Source: JBFGCA01 sp041567315
GTDB lineage: Bacteria; Acidobacteriota; Thermoanaerobaculia; Multivoradales; JAHEKO01
Length of the DNA: 55,449 nt
Direction: 5' to 3'
Assembly: GCA_041567315.1 (NCBI GenBank)
Contig: JBFGCA010000017.1
Coordinates: 1 to 55,449, forward strand
Shown: positions 26,011 to 34,391 of the stretch, piece by piece
Numbering within the stretch: position 1 is the stretch's first letter
Layout: every line of letters begins with the position of its first letter
Position numbers and translations under genes: made by a program
Notes under the pieces: model-generated
The model's input: the letters and a program-made list of their open reading frames with translations, nothing else
The model's database searches: none
What the model was told of the DNA's origin: nothing

Positions 26011-26086
26011 GCGCCGGTAGCTCAACGGATAGAGCACCAGACTTCGGATCTGGCGGTTCGGGGTTCGAATCCCTGCCGGCGCGCCA
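26011..26086 (+). tRNA. tRNA-Arg (anticodon TCG), CCA encoded
   Basis: A full cloverleaf folds: acceptor GCGCCGG/CCGGCGC, D-stem GCTC/GAGC, anticodon stem CCAGA/TCTGG with loop CTTCGGA giving anticodon TCG, T-stem CGGGG/CCCTG with loop TTCGAAT, discriminator G and encoded CCA. It reads CGN arginine codons. No tRNA neighbours are present. Confidence 0.97.
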
Positions 26087-26200
26087 GCCGGGGACTTCGA
26101 GCCGGCGGCCCCCCTCCAGCCTGCCGGCTCGCCAGGGGGGCTCCCTTGGCCCTATCCGGCACCCGCAGGAGCCGCTCGGCCTCCTGGGCTCTCTTTTCTC

Positions 26201-26229
26201 TTGCGTTGGCGCCCGGGCCTCACTAGAGT
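26201..26229 (+). promoter_or_regulatory. Putative promoter upstream of the 26282 gene
   Basis: TTGCGT (26201-26206) and TAGAGT (26224-26229) with a 17-nt spacer, 53 nt before the GTG start. Spacing is ideal and the -10 resembles the one proposed for the ATP synthase operon. Confidence 0.45.
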
Positions 26230-26281
26230 CCCGCGCCGCTCGCTGCAGCCCAGCAGCGAAGCTTGCTCAAGGAGAACATCC

Positions 26282-27589
26282 GTGAACTCGGTTCAAACTG
26301 GTTTCGGGGGTCTGTGTCTGTGCGTGGCCCTGATCACCGCCCCGGTGGCTCGGGCCGACAATTTCGAGATCTGGCTGGTGGATCAGTCGAACTCGTTCGG
26401 CAAGGCCTATGGGGGCGCCATCTACGTCTTTAGCGGCCAGGACCTGATGGGCGAGAGCGCCGCGAGCGCCGCGCCGATCGCCTTCCTCGACCTGGGCCAG
26501 CAGGTGGCCGAGCTCTGTCTGATGAAGACCGGTGCCCCTCCGGTGCGCCCCCACATGATCGTCTTCAACTCGACCGACTCGCACGCGGCGCTGTCGTTCG
26601 TCGCCTCCGGCCACGTCGTCTTCTTCGACGCTCCAACCCGGACGCCGCTCGACTGCCTGCGCATGCAGCCCGGAGCCGGCGGCGCGCGGCAGGCGCACGC
26701 CGTCTGGCCGACCCGTGATGACCGCTACCTGCTGGTCGCCAACCAGAACGGCAAGCTGTTCGAGCGCATCTCGACCGACTACGCCGCCAGCAGCTTCGTC
26801 TACGAGCCGGCGGCGTCTCTCGACCTCGCGAACTGCGTGACGCCCAACGGCCATCCCTGCCAGATGCCGGGTCTTCGCCCCGACAACGCGCCGATCTGCC
26901 CCTTTGTCGGCTCCGCGGGCAGCCCGGCCTACGTCACCCTGCGCGGCGGCGGCATGCTGGCGGTCGATCCCTACGCGACCCCGATCAGCATCGTCGGCGA
27001 GTACGACAACGGCGCGATCGCCGGCAACGGGTGCGGCCTGATCGAGGCACAGGGCTGGGTCTACCTGAACGCCGGCGGGGGCACGGCCAGCAATCTGGAG
27101 CAGTTCACCGTCTACCGGGTCCCGGCGGCCGGATACTCGCCCTTCAACCCGCCGAACACGCCGGCGGTCGATCTGCTCTACGACGATCCGAGCCACGATC
27201 GCGACGCCCACGGCGTCGCCACCAGCCGTGGCGAGCGCTTCGTCTGGATGTACGACCGTGCCGGCAACCGGGCGGAGATCTTCGACGCCGTGACCGGCGC
27301 CTGGGTCAACACAGTGAGCCTCGACGGTCCCCTGAGCCCCGACCCGTCCCCGGATCTGGTGGCCCCCTCGCCGAGCGGCAACCGGCACTTCCTGTCGCTG
27401 CGCGGCCCCAACCCGCTGTCGGGTGATCCGCACGCCTCCACCGGCGCCACCCCGGGTCTCGGGATCGTCCAGATCACCGAAGGCGGGCGCAACGGGTTCC
27501 TCAAGGCGATCGTGCGCATCTCGAACCCCGACGCCGGCGGCGTCGAGCGCGCCGACGCGCACGGCATCCGCATGCGCCGCACGCGATAG
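26282..27589 (+). CDS. Secreted propeller-like protein of unknown function
   Basis: A 435-residue protein starting with GTG at 26282 after AAGGAG. It has a signal peptide (LCLCVALITAPVARA). The mature part has regularly spaced strand motifs with WPTRDDRYLLVANQNG, GHVVFFDAPTRTPLDC, SRGERFVWMYDRAGNRAEIFDAVTG and SPSGNRHFLSLRG, a pattern of beta-propeller blades as in quinoprotein- or lactonase-like secreted proteins. Several Cys pairs (for example CVTPNGHPC) suggest disulfides. I cannot assign an activity. It lies downstream of the tRNA and has its own promoter. Confidence 0.75.
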   Translation: MNSVQTGFGGLCLCVALITAPVARADNFEIWLVDQSNSFGKAYGGAIYVFSGQDLMGESAASAAPIAFLDLGQQVAELCLMKTGAPPVRPHMIVFNSTDSHAALSFVASGHVVFFDAPTRTPLDCLRMQPGAGGARQAHAVWPTRDDRYLLVANQNGKLFERISTDYAASSFVYEPAASLDLANCVTPNGHPCQMPGLRPDNAPICPFVGSAGSPAYVTLRGGGMLAVDPYATPISIVGEYDNGAIAGNGCGLIEAQGWVYLNAGGGTASNLEQFTVYRVPAAGYSPFNPPNTPAVDLLYDDPSHDRDAHGVATSRGERFVWMYDRAGNRAEIFDAVTGAWVNTVSLDGPLSPDPSPDLVAPSPSGNRHFLSLRGPNPLSGDPHASTGATPGLGIVQITEGGRNGFLKAIVRISNPDAGGVERADAHGIRMRRTR

Positions 27590-27828
27590 CGTCGTCGGGC
27601 GCCGGGGCGAGGTCGCTGCCCCGGCGCCCCTGACCCTGTCCGGCCGCGGGCCGGGCCTCGGACCGACCCCGCCGGCGCAGGGGCGCCGGCCGAAGCCTCC
27701 CAGACCGGCAAGCGTCGGCTACGGCCGCTCGCGCGGACGCGATCCCTCCGGCGGCCGACTCGGCGGGGAGTGACGATGGCGGCGAAGGCGGGCCGATAGA
27801 ATGAGGTCGACAGTGTCGGACGAACGCG

Positions 27829-29433
27829 ATGAGAAAGACCGCAGCGATTCTGGTCCTCGGGGCGCTGGTTGCCCAGACGGTCCTGGCCGTGGACCTGTCG
27901 CCGGCTTCGTGGCCGGAGGGGGATCTGGAGTTCTACTCGGAGCTCCAGCGGCGGGCGGGGCATCCCAAGGAGCTGGCGGAGGGGTTCGACGGCATGGTGG
28001 TGGGGACCACCGGGCCGCTGGCGGTGCGGGCGGGGCTCGAGGCGCTCCGGCAGGGCGGCAGCGCCGCCGACGCGGCGATCGTCACCGCGCTGAGCCAGGT
28101 GACGCTGGCGGCGGGGAGCTGGGTGAGCTACGGCGGGGTCTTCACGATGCTCTACTACGACGCCGGGCGGCGCCGGGTCTCCTATCTCAACGGCGAGTTC
28201 ACGACGGTGCTGGGCGAGGACGACCCGCTGTCGATCCCGGCCAGCGGCCCGAGCGGGCGGACGGCGCTGGTGCCGGGCTTCATGGCCGGGGTCGAGGCGG
28301 CGCACCGACGGTACGGCCGGCTGCCCTGGGCGTCGCTCTTCGAGCCGGCGATCTACTTCGCCGAGGAGGGGTTCGAGCTCGACGCCGAGCTGGCCGCCAC
28401 CATGGACTTCCGGCGGGGCGTGCTGGCGCGGCTGCCGGAGACGCGGGCGATCTTCTTCAAACCGGACGGCTCGCTGTACGCGGCCGGCGATCTGTTCAAG
28501 CAGCCGGTGCTGGCCGGCACCCTGCGGCAGGTGGCCCTCGAGGGCGCCGACTACATGTACACGGGGACCTGGGCCGAGCGGCTGGTCGCGGCGCTGGCGG
28601 CCGAGGGCGGCAAGATGACGCTCGAAGACCTGGCCGCCTACCGGGCGCTGTGGCGGCGGCCGCGGCGGATCGGGTACCGCGGCTACAAGATCTTCTCGCC
28701 GGGCCGGCCCGGGGCGGGCGGCGTGCTGGCGGTTAGGGCGTTCCGGCGCATCAAGCCGCTCGACTTCGCGGCCACCGGCCACTACGCCGAGTCCGCCGAC
28801 GCCCTCTACGGCCTGATGGCCGCCACCCGCTCGGTCTACGAGCTGGTGCCGCCGCTGGGTGCGCATTCCGATGCCGTGATCACGGTCGACGCCGACGGCA
28901 ACGTGGCCGCGGTGCTGCACAGCATCAACACCCTGGCCTGGGGCGAGACCGGGATCTTCGTCGACGGGGTGTCGATCCCCGACGCCGCCGCCTCGCAGCA
29001 GGGCCGCATCCTCGCCGCCGGCCCCGGCAACCGGATCTGGAGCGGCACCAACCCGATGATCGTGACCCGCCGCCGGGACGCCGTCCTGGCCTCGAGCGCG
29101 ATCGGCAACGGTCTCTTCGGGGCCACGGTCCAGAGCCTGGTCAACGTCCTCGACTTCGGCATGGACCCGAAGGAGGCCCTGGACACGCCCATCTTCCGAT
29201 CGCCGCAGCGGTCCGACGATCCGGTCTCGGAGTGGCCGATGCGGGTGACCCGCGGCCAGTTCGACCGCGACCTGCTCGACGAGGTCCGCGCCCGGGGCAT
29301 CCCCATCCGGGAGCTGAGCCCCCGAGACTTCGCGGGCGTCGGCTACTGGGCCGGAGTGACCCTCGACCGCGACACCGGCGCCCTCGCCGGCGCCACCGTC
29401 GACATCCTCAACGGCTGGGCCGAGGGCTATTAG
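27829..29433 (+). CDS. Divergent gamma-glutamyltransferase-like (Ntn-hydrolase) protein
   Basis: Secreted 534-residue relative of gamma-glutamyltransferase. Signal peptide AAILVLGALVAQTVLA. The early GGT pattern is clear: MVVGTTGPLAVRAGLEALRQ, GGSAADAAIVTAL, VPGFMAGVEAAHRRYGRLPW, EPAIYFAEEGF. The C-terminal half has GNRIWSGTNPMIV and SLVNVLDFGMDPKEALDTP. Departures are serious: the autocleavage site with the catalytic Thr (normally TTHxSVVD) reads GAHSDAVITVD (344-354), the RE-x-AP substrate motif is missing (NGEFTTVLG instead), and the linker before the site is much shortened. A -10-like TAGAAT lies at 27797-27802. It may be a non-cleaving homologue. Its stop codon directly abuts that of the RND gene on the other strand. 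Confidence 0.82.
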   Translation: MRKTAAILVLGALVAQTVLAVDLSPASWPEGDLEFYSELQRRAGHPKELAEGFDGMVVGTTGPLAVRAGLEALRQGGSAADAAIVTALSQVTLAAGSWVSYGGVFTMLYYDAGRRRVSYLNGEFTTVLGEDDPLSIPASGPSGRTALVPGFMAGVEAAHRRYGRLPWASLFEPAIYFAEEGFELDAELAATMDFRRGVLARLPETRAIFFKPDGSLYAAGDLFKQPVLAGTLRQVALEGADYMYTGTWAERLVAALAAEGGKMTLEDLAAYRALWRRPRRIGYRGYKIFSPGRPGAGGVLAVRAFRRIKPLDFAATGHYAESADALYGLMAATRSVYELVPPLGAHSDAVITVDADGNVAAVLHSINTLAWGETGIFVDGVSIPDAAASQQGRILAAGPGNRIWSGTNPMIVTRRRDAVLASSAIGNGLFGATVQSLVNVLDFGMDPKEALDTPIFRSPQRSDDPVSEWPMRVTRGQFDRDLLDEVRARGIPIRELSPRDFAGVGYWAGVTLDRDTGALAGATVDILNGWAEGY

Positions 29434-31767
29434 CTACGTGTCCCGGTGGCCCAGCAGGAAGGTGGCCAGGGCGGGGAGCAGCAGGATGGCGCCGAGCATG
29501 TTGACCAGGAACATGAAGGTCAGCAGGATGCCCATGTCGGCCTGGAACTTGAGCGGCGAGAAGATCCAGGTGGCGACGCCGATGGCCAGGGTGATGCCGG
29601 TGAAGAGGACGCCGTTGCCGGTGACGGTCAAGGTCTCGCGGTAGGCCGCCGGCACCGAGACGCCGTTCCCGTAGATGCTCTTGAAGCGGCTGTAGATGTA
29701 GATCCCGTAGTCGACGCCGATGCCGACGCCGAGCGCCACCACCGGCAGGGTGGAGACCTTGAGACCGATCTCGAGCAGGGTCATCAGCGCGTAGGCCAGC
29801 AGCGACACCAGCGCCAATGGCAGGACGATGCACAGCGTGGCGCGCAGCGAGCGGAAGGTGATCGCGCACAGCAGGATGATCGCCGAGAAGACGTAGAGCA
29901 GCATCGGGAACTGGGCCGCCGCCACCGCCTCGTTGGTGGCGGCCATCACCCCGACGTTGCCGGTGGCGAGCTTGAACTGCACCTGCTCCGACCCGAACTC
30001 GCGGTTGAAGGCCTTGACCTCGGCGACGATGTCGTTGATGGTCTCGGCCTTGTGGTCGACGGTGAACAGCATCACCGGCATGACGCTGCAGGTCTCGTTG
30101 AGCAGCCCCGAGCTGGTGGGAACGTAGGCCACCGACTGGGTGAGCACCGAGCGGTTGCGCGGCAGCACCCGCCACTTGAGCGCCCCCTCGTTCCAGCCCG
30201 AGTTGATCACCCGGGCGATGCCGGGGAGCGCGATCGCCGACTGGACGCCCGGCAGGTTGCGCATGTGCCACTCGAAGCGGTCGATGGTCTCCATGACGTC
30301 GTAGTCGATGCAGCCCTCGTCGAGGGTCTCGACGATGACCGACAGGACGTCGACGCCGATCGAGAACTTGTCGGTGATGACCTCGCTGTCCAGGTTGTAG
30401 CGCGAGTCGGCGCGCAGCTCGGGGACGCCACGGTGGAGGTCGCCGATCTTGATCTCCCGCGCCTTCCAGAAGCCGAACACCAGCAGCACCAGCGAGACCG
30501 CCAGCACCACCCCCGCCGGTCGCCGCTCGGCCACCCGCGAGAGCACCCGCCAGACCGGCGCCATGTGCCGCGAGCGCCGCTGCAGCCGCTGCTTGTAGAT
30601 GTCGTCGTAGCTCAGATAGGAGAGCAGCACCGGGATCAGGACCAGGTTGGTCAGGATGATCACCGCCACGCCGAGGCTGGCGGTGACCGCCATCTCCTGG
30701 ATCACCCGGATCTTGATGAGCTGGATGGTGACGAAGCCGATGGTGTCGCTGGCCAGGGCGATGGCGCCGGGGACCAGCAGCCGCCGGAAGGCGGACCGCG
30801 CCGCCCCCATGCTGTCGGCGCCGCCGAACACCTCGGCGCCGTAGGCGCTGACCATCTGGACGCCGTGGCTGACCCCGATGGCGAAGATCAGGAACGGCAC
30901 CAGGATCCCCATCGGGTCGATGCCGTAGCCCAGGAGCGTCAGGATCCCGAGCTGCCAGATCACCGCCACCAGCGAGCACAGCAGCGGCACCAGGGTGAGC
31001 TTGATCGACTGCGAATAGACGTAGACGAAGATCGCGGTGATCAGGAAGGCGATGGCGAAGAACAGCACCACCCGGTTGGCCCCCGCCGAGATGTCGCCGA
31101 TCACCTTGGCGAAGCCGATCATGTGGACGTTGACCGGCGACGGCTCGACCTGCACGTCGACGTCGTGGAAGCGCGAGCGGATCTTCTGCTCGAGCTGCTC
31201 GGCCACCGCGATGTAGTCGAGCGGCTCGCCGGTGTCGGGATTGACGTCCAGCAGCTGGGCGCTGACGATCGCCCCCGAGAAGTCGTTGGCCACCAGCCGC
31301 CCGACGATGCCGGCCTTGAGGATGTTCTTGCGCACCTGCTCGAGGCCTTCCGGCGTCGGCTGGAAGTCGGCCGGCACCACGTTGCCGCCCGAGATGCCGT
31401 CCTCTACCACCTCCGTGAAGCGGGTGTTGGGGGTCAGGATCGAGGTCACCTGGGTGCGGTCCACCCCGGGGATGAAGAACACCTCGTCGGTCGCCGTCTT
31501 GAGCGCCGCGAAGAACTCGGGGGTGAACATGTCGCCGTCCTTGGCGACCAGCGCGATGAGCAGACGGTTGGCGCCGCCGAACTGCTGCCGGTGCTTGAGA
31601 TAGGTCTTCATGTAGGGGTGCTCGAGCGGCAGCAGCTTGGCGAAGCCGGCGTCGATGCGGATGCGGCTCGCGGAGTAGGCCATGAACGCGGTGACCACCG
31701 CGAACAGCAGGATGACCAGCTTGCGGTGCCGGAAGAGGAAGCTCTCGACGGAGGAGGTGAAGGACAT
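29434..31767 (-). CDS. RND/MMPL-family transporter
   Basis: Large inner-membrane transporter of 777 residues with the RND layout: one helix at about 16-34, a periplasmic loop of about 190 residues, then helices to about 400 (VVLFFAIAFLITAIFVYVY, VPLLCSLVAVIWQLGILTL), a second loop, and a final helix bundle (AIILLCAITF, ALGVGIGVDYGIYIYSRFK, VNMLGAILLLPALATFLLG). The GVGIGVDYGIY motif is characteristic of MMPL/SSD-type exporters of lipids or hydrophobic compounds. It is the last gene of the acylase-DUF1302-DUF1329-YCF48 operon, starting 17 nt after the YCF48 gene. The same four-gene neighbourhood occurs in many proteobacteria; its substrate has not been defined. Confidence 0.9.
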   Translation of the reverse strand: MSFTSSVESFLFRHRKLVILLFAVVTAFMAYSASRIRIDAGFAKLLPLEHPYMKTYLKHRQQFGGANRLLIALVAKDGDMFTPEFFAALKTATDEVFFIPGVDRTQVTSILTPNTRFTEVVEDGISGGNVVPADFQPTPEGLEQVRKNILKAGIVGRLVANDFSGAIVSAQLLDVNPDTGEPLDYIAVAEQLEQKIRSRFHDVDVQVEPSPVNVHMIGFAKVIGDISAGANRVVLFFAIAFLITAIFVYVYSQSIKLTLVPLLCSLVAVIWQLGILTLLGYGIDPMGILVPFLIFAIGVSHGVQMVSAYGAEVFGGADSMGAARSAFRRLLVPGAIALASDTIGFVTIQLIKIRVIQEMAVTASLGVAVIILTNLVLIPVLLSYLSYDDIYKQRLQRRSRHMAPVWRVLSRVAERRPAGVVLAVSLVLLVFGFWKAREIKIGDLHRGVPELRADSRYNLDSEVITDKFSIGVDVLSVIVETLDEGCIDYDVMETIDRFEWHMRNLPGVQSAIALPGIARVINSGWNEGALKWRVLPRNRSVLTQSVAYVPTSSGLLNETCSVMPVMLFTVDHKAETINDIVAEVKAFNREFGSEQVQFKLATGNVGVMAATNEAVAAAQFPMLLYVFSAIILLCAITFRSLRATLCIVLPLALVSLLAYALMTLLEIGLKVSTLPVVALGVGIGVDYGIYIYSRFKSIYGNGVSVPAAYRETLTVTGNGVLFTGITLAIGVATWIFSPLKFQADMGILLTFMFLVNMLGAILLLPALATFLLGHRDT

Positions 31768-31784
31768 GACGCGGCCCTCGCGGC

Positions 31785-32975
31785 TCAGGGGGTCCCGGTT
31801 GCGCCCAGGGCCTCGGCCACCGGCTCCCGCCGGACCCCGAACTCGCCGACCAGCACCAGGGCGCCGTCGGCCGCTTCGAGGACCGTGGCCAGCCCCTGCC
31901 GGTCGGCCTGCTGGCGGAGCTCGAAGGTCCGGCCGCCGTCGGCGCTGACCAGCAGGGTCCCGGCCAGACCGGCGACCACGATCCTGCCGTCCCTGAGCCG
32001 CCGGGCGTCGGTCAGCGACGCCTGGGTGCCGGTCGGGATCTCGGTCCAGCTCTCGCCGGCGTCGTCGGAGCGGAACAGGTGCCCGCGCAGCCCGAACAGC
32101 AGCAGCGACTCGCTGGCGCTCCTCGCCCCGGCCGCGGTCTCGGGCGCCCCCTCCGGCGCTTCCTCGAGGGGCAGGGTGCCGAAGAACGAGCCCTCGTAGG
32201 GCGACGGCAGCGACAGCCAGCTGGCGCCGCCGTCGTCCGAGCGGTAGACCGTGCCGGCCTCGGCGGCGATGTAGAGCCGGCCCGACGGGGACCGCGAGAG
32301 GTGGTTCAGGTGGTAGTCGGCGCCGTAGCCGTAGAAGTCTTCGTCGCCGTACTCGTCGCCATACTCGTCGCCGTACTCGTCACCATCGTCGTCGCCGTCG
32401 TCGCTCGAGCCCTCGGCGACAAGCTCCTCGGTGCCGATCTCGAACGGCTCCCAGCTGTCGCCGCCGTCGGCGGTCTTCAAGAAGTAACCGTAGGCGCCGA
32501 TCGCGAAGCCGTTGTCGGCGTCGCTGAACCAGACGTCGAGAAACGGCCGCTCCTCCTCCGGCGCCCAGTGGAGGCGCTCCCAGGTCTCGCCGCCGTCGCG
32601 GGTGCGCAGGATGACCGCGTCGTGGCCGACCGCCCAGCCGAGGCTCTCGTCGTGGAAGAAGACGCCGGTCAGCGAGGCGCGCGTGGGCACGCTCGTCGCC
32701 TGCTGCCAGGTGGCGCCGTCGTCGCGGCTTCTCAGCACGTGGCCGCGCTCGCCGGCCACCACCATCAGCTCGCCGACGACGACGCCGTCGAGCAGCAGCG
32801 AGCTGACCGCCAGCGGCTTGACCTGGGCGTACTCGACGCCCTCGGCCTCGCCCTCCTGCCCGGCTTGCGGCCCGCCCTGCTGACCGGCCAGGCCGCCGGC
32901 CAGCACCAGCGGCAGTACCGCCGCCAGCGCCAGGGCCCTGGCGGCTCTGGCGGCCCCGGCGGACCAGCTCGTCAT
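31785..32975 (-). CDS. YCF48/BNR-repeat periplasmic protein with acidic insert
   Basis: A 396-residue secreted protein (signal peptide region ALALAAVLPLVLAGGLAGQ). It is built of propeller blades with the BNR/Asp-box pattern S-x-D-x-G-x-[ST]-W: SRDDGATW, TRDGGETW, TADGGDSW, SDDGGASW, SDDAGESW, SADGGRTF. This is the fold of YCF48/HCF136 assembly factors. Between blades three and four lies a highly acidic stretch (about 190-215) with three GDEY units. It belongs to the RND/DUF1302/DUF1329 operon, where such a protein probably acts as a periplasmic adaptor or assembly factor. Start ATG at 32975, 31 nt after DUF1329. Confidence 0.87.
   Translation of the reverse strand: MTSWSAGAARAARALALAAVLPLVLAGGLAGQQGGPQAGQEGEAEGVEYAQVKPLAVSSLLLDGVVVGELMVVAGERGHVLRSRDDGATWQQATSVPTRASLTGVFFHDESLGWAVGHDAVILRTRDGGETWERLHWAPEEERPFLDVWFSDADNGFAIGAYGYFLKTADGGDSWEPFEIGTEELVAEGSSDDGDDDGDEYGDEYGDEYGDEDFYGYGADYHLNHLSRSPSGRLYIAAEAGTVYRSDDGGASWLSLPSPYEGSFFGTLPLEEAPEGAPETAAGARSASESLLLFGLRGHLFRSDDAGESWTEIPTGTQASLTDARRLRDGRIVVAGLAGTLLVSADGGRTFELRQQADRQGLATVLEAADGALVLVGEFGVRREPVAEALGATGTP
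32342..32382 (-). repeat. 12-nt tandem repeat coding GDEY units
   Basis: Three near-identical copies of a 12-base unit (plus-strand form CGTCGCCGTACT, one copy with a G-to-A change) inside the YCF48 gene, encoding the acidic run GDEYGDEYGDEY, flanked by further GAC/GAT codons. Slippage-prone, so copy number may vary. Confidence 0.8.
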
Positions 32976-33006
32976 GCGTCGGACCTTTGCCACCCCCGGC
33001 GGTCCG

Positions 33007-34371
33007 CTAGCGGACGCCCTCCCGTCGCAGCGCCGCCGGCGTGTAGTCCTCCAGGGTGCGCTGGATGTCGAAGTTGTACATGTCGAACTCGTTGTCGAGC
33101 CCGATCGCCAGGTAGCGGCCGGCCTGCAGGTCGGTGTGCACCTCGAGCGTGGTCCAGAACATCGGCACGTCGTAGTAGTTGATCGAGAAGCCCTCCGACA
33201 CCCGCCAGAGCTGGTCGCGGTTGTCGTACTGGTCGACCAGCAGCACCTGCCAGCTGTCCTCGTCGACGTAGAGGGTGCGGCGCTTGTAGATGTGGCTGGT
33301 CCCCGCTTTGAGGGTGGCATCGACCACCCACACCCGGTGGAGCTCGTAGCGCAGGTGCTCGGGGTTGATGTGGAGCGGGGTCAGGATGTCCTTGTGCTTG
33401 AGCTTGTCGCTGTGCAGGGCGTAGTTGTTGTAGGGAACGTAGATCTCCTTCTTGCCCACCAGCTTCCAGTCGTAGCGGTCCGGAGCGCCGTTGAACATGT
33501 CGAACTGGTCCGAGGTCCGCATGCCGTCGGCTGCCGTCCCCGGGTTGTCGTAGGCGACGTTGGGGGCGCGGCGCACCCGGCGCTGGCCCGGGTTGTAGAG
33601 CCAGGCCAGCCGCGGCTCCTTGACCTGGTCGAGGGTCTCGTGGACCAGCAGGATGCCGCCGGCCAGACGCGCCGGCGCGGTCACCGTCTGCTTGAAGTAG
33701 AGGATCCGGTTGTTGAGCGACTCCTCGGTCTGCCCCTCCTGGCTGTAGACCACGTTGAACTCTTCTTCCAGCACCACCAGGGTGAAGCCCCCGCCGCGGG
33801 TGGGCGCCGCCTGGCCGATCTTGCGCGACGCCAGGTCGCTGCGGTAGCGGGTCAGGTGGTTCCAGACCACCTCGACGCCCTCCTTGGGGATCGGGAACGG
33901 AATCCCCATCACCGCGCCGCGGATGCCGGAGCCGCCGCCGACCAGCTCGGCGGTGGTCGCCACCCGCTTGGTGGCGTCGTAGATCCGCTGCGGCACCGAG
34001 GCGCTGCGGCGGGTGGGGTAGACCTTCATCTTGAAGGTGTCGAAGGCCTCGAGCATCGCCTTGTGGCCCGGGGTCAGCTTGTCGGCGTATTCCCCCATGT
34101 TGGCCTTGGTGATGGTGAACAGCACCTGGTCGGAGGCGAAGGGGTCGGGGTGGTGGTCGCCGGGCTTGTAGCCCGGCGGCGGCTTGGTGATGCCGCCCTC
34201 CCAGGGCGGGATGGTGCCGTCGGCGTTGCCGGCCTTCTCGCCGCCGAGCGGGGTCAGGTCGGCGCCGAGCCGGGCCGCTTCCTGGGGCGTGACCTTCGCC
34301 CAGGAGGTCGCCACGACGAACGCGGTGACGAGCACCACGCAGGCGATCGCAAACAGAGGTCGTCTTGCCAT
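33007..34371 (-). CDS. DUF1329 family outer-membrane/periplasmic protein
   Basis: A 454-residue secreted protein. The signal peptide (FAIACVVLVTAFVVATSWA) is followed by the family start KVTPQEAARLGADLTPLGGE, then DGTIPPWEGGITKPP and GYKPGDHHPDPFASD, all typical of DUF1329, which has a LolA/LolB-like lipid-binding fold. The C-terminal half has DQFDMFNGAPDRYDWKLVGK and RVWVVDATLKAGTSHIYKRR, also canonical. It is always found with DUF1302, so the two probably pass a hydrophobic ligand at the outer membrane. It lies 20 nt after DUF1302 in the operon. Confidence 0.93.
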   Translation of the reverse strand: MARRPLFAIACVVLVTAFVVATSWAKVTPQEAARLGADLTPLGGEKAGNADGTIPPWEGGITKPPPGYKPGDHHPDPFASDQVLFTITKANMGEYADKLTPGHKAMLEAFDTFKMKVYPTRRSASVPQRIYDATKRVATTAELVGGGSGIRGAVMGIPFPIPKEGVEVVWNHLTRYRSDLASRKIGQAAPTRGGGFTLVVLEEEFNVVYSQEGQTEESLNNRILYFKQTVTAPARLAGGILLVHETLDQVKEPRLAWLYNPGQRRVRRAPNVAYDNPGTAADGMRTSDQFDMFNGAPDRYDWKLVGKKEIYVPYNNYALHSDKLKHKDILTPLHINPEHLRYELHRVWVVDATLKAGTSHIYKRRTLYVDEDSWQVLLVDQYDNRDQLWRVSEGFSINYYDVPMFWTTLEVHTDLQAGRYLAIGLDNEFDMYNFDIQRTLEDYTPAALRREGVR

Positions 34372-34391
34372 GTCAATGCTCTCCCGTGTCT

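Noticed and set aside
29446..32199. Long plus-strand open frame opposite the RND transporter
   Set aside because: Shadow of the RND and YCF48 genes; the encoded sequence is a repetitive His/Gln/Asp/Arg mix with no family pattern.
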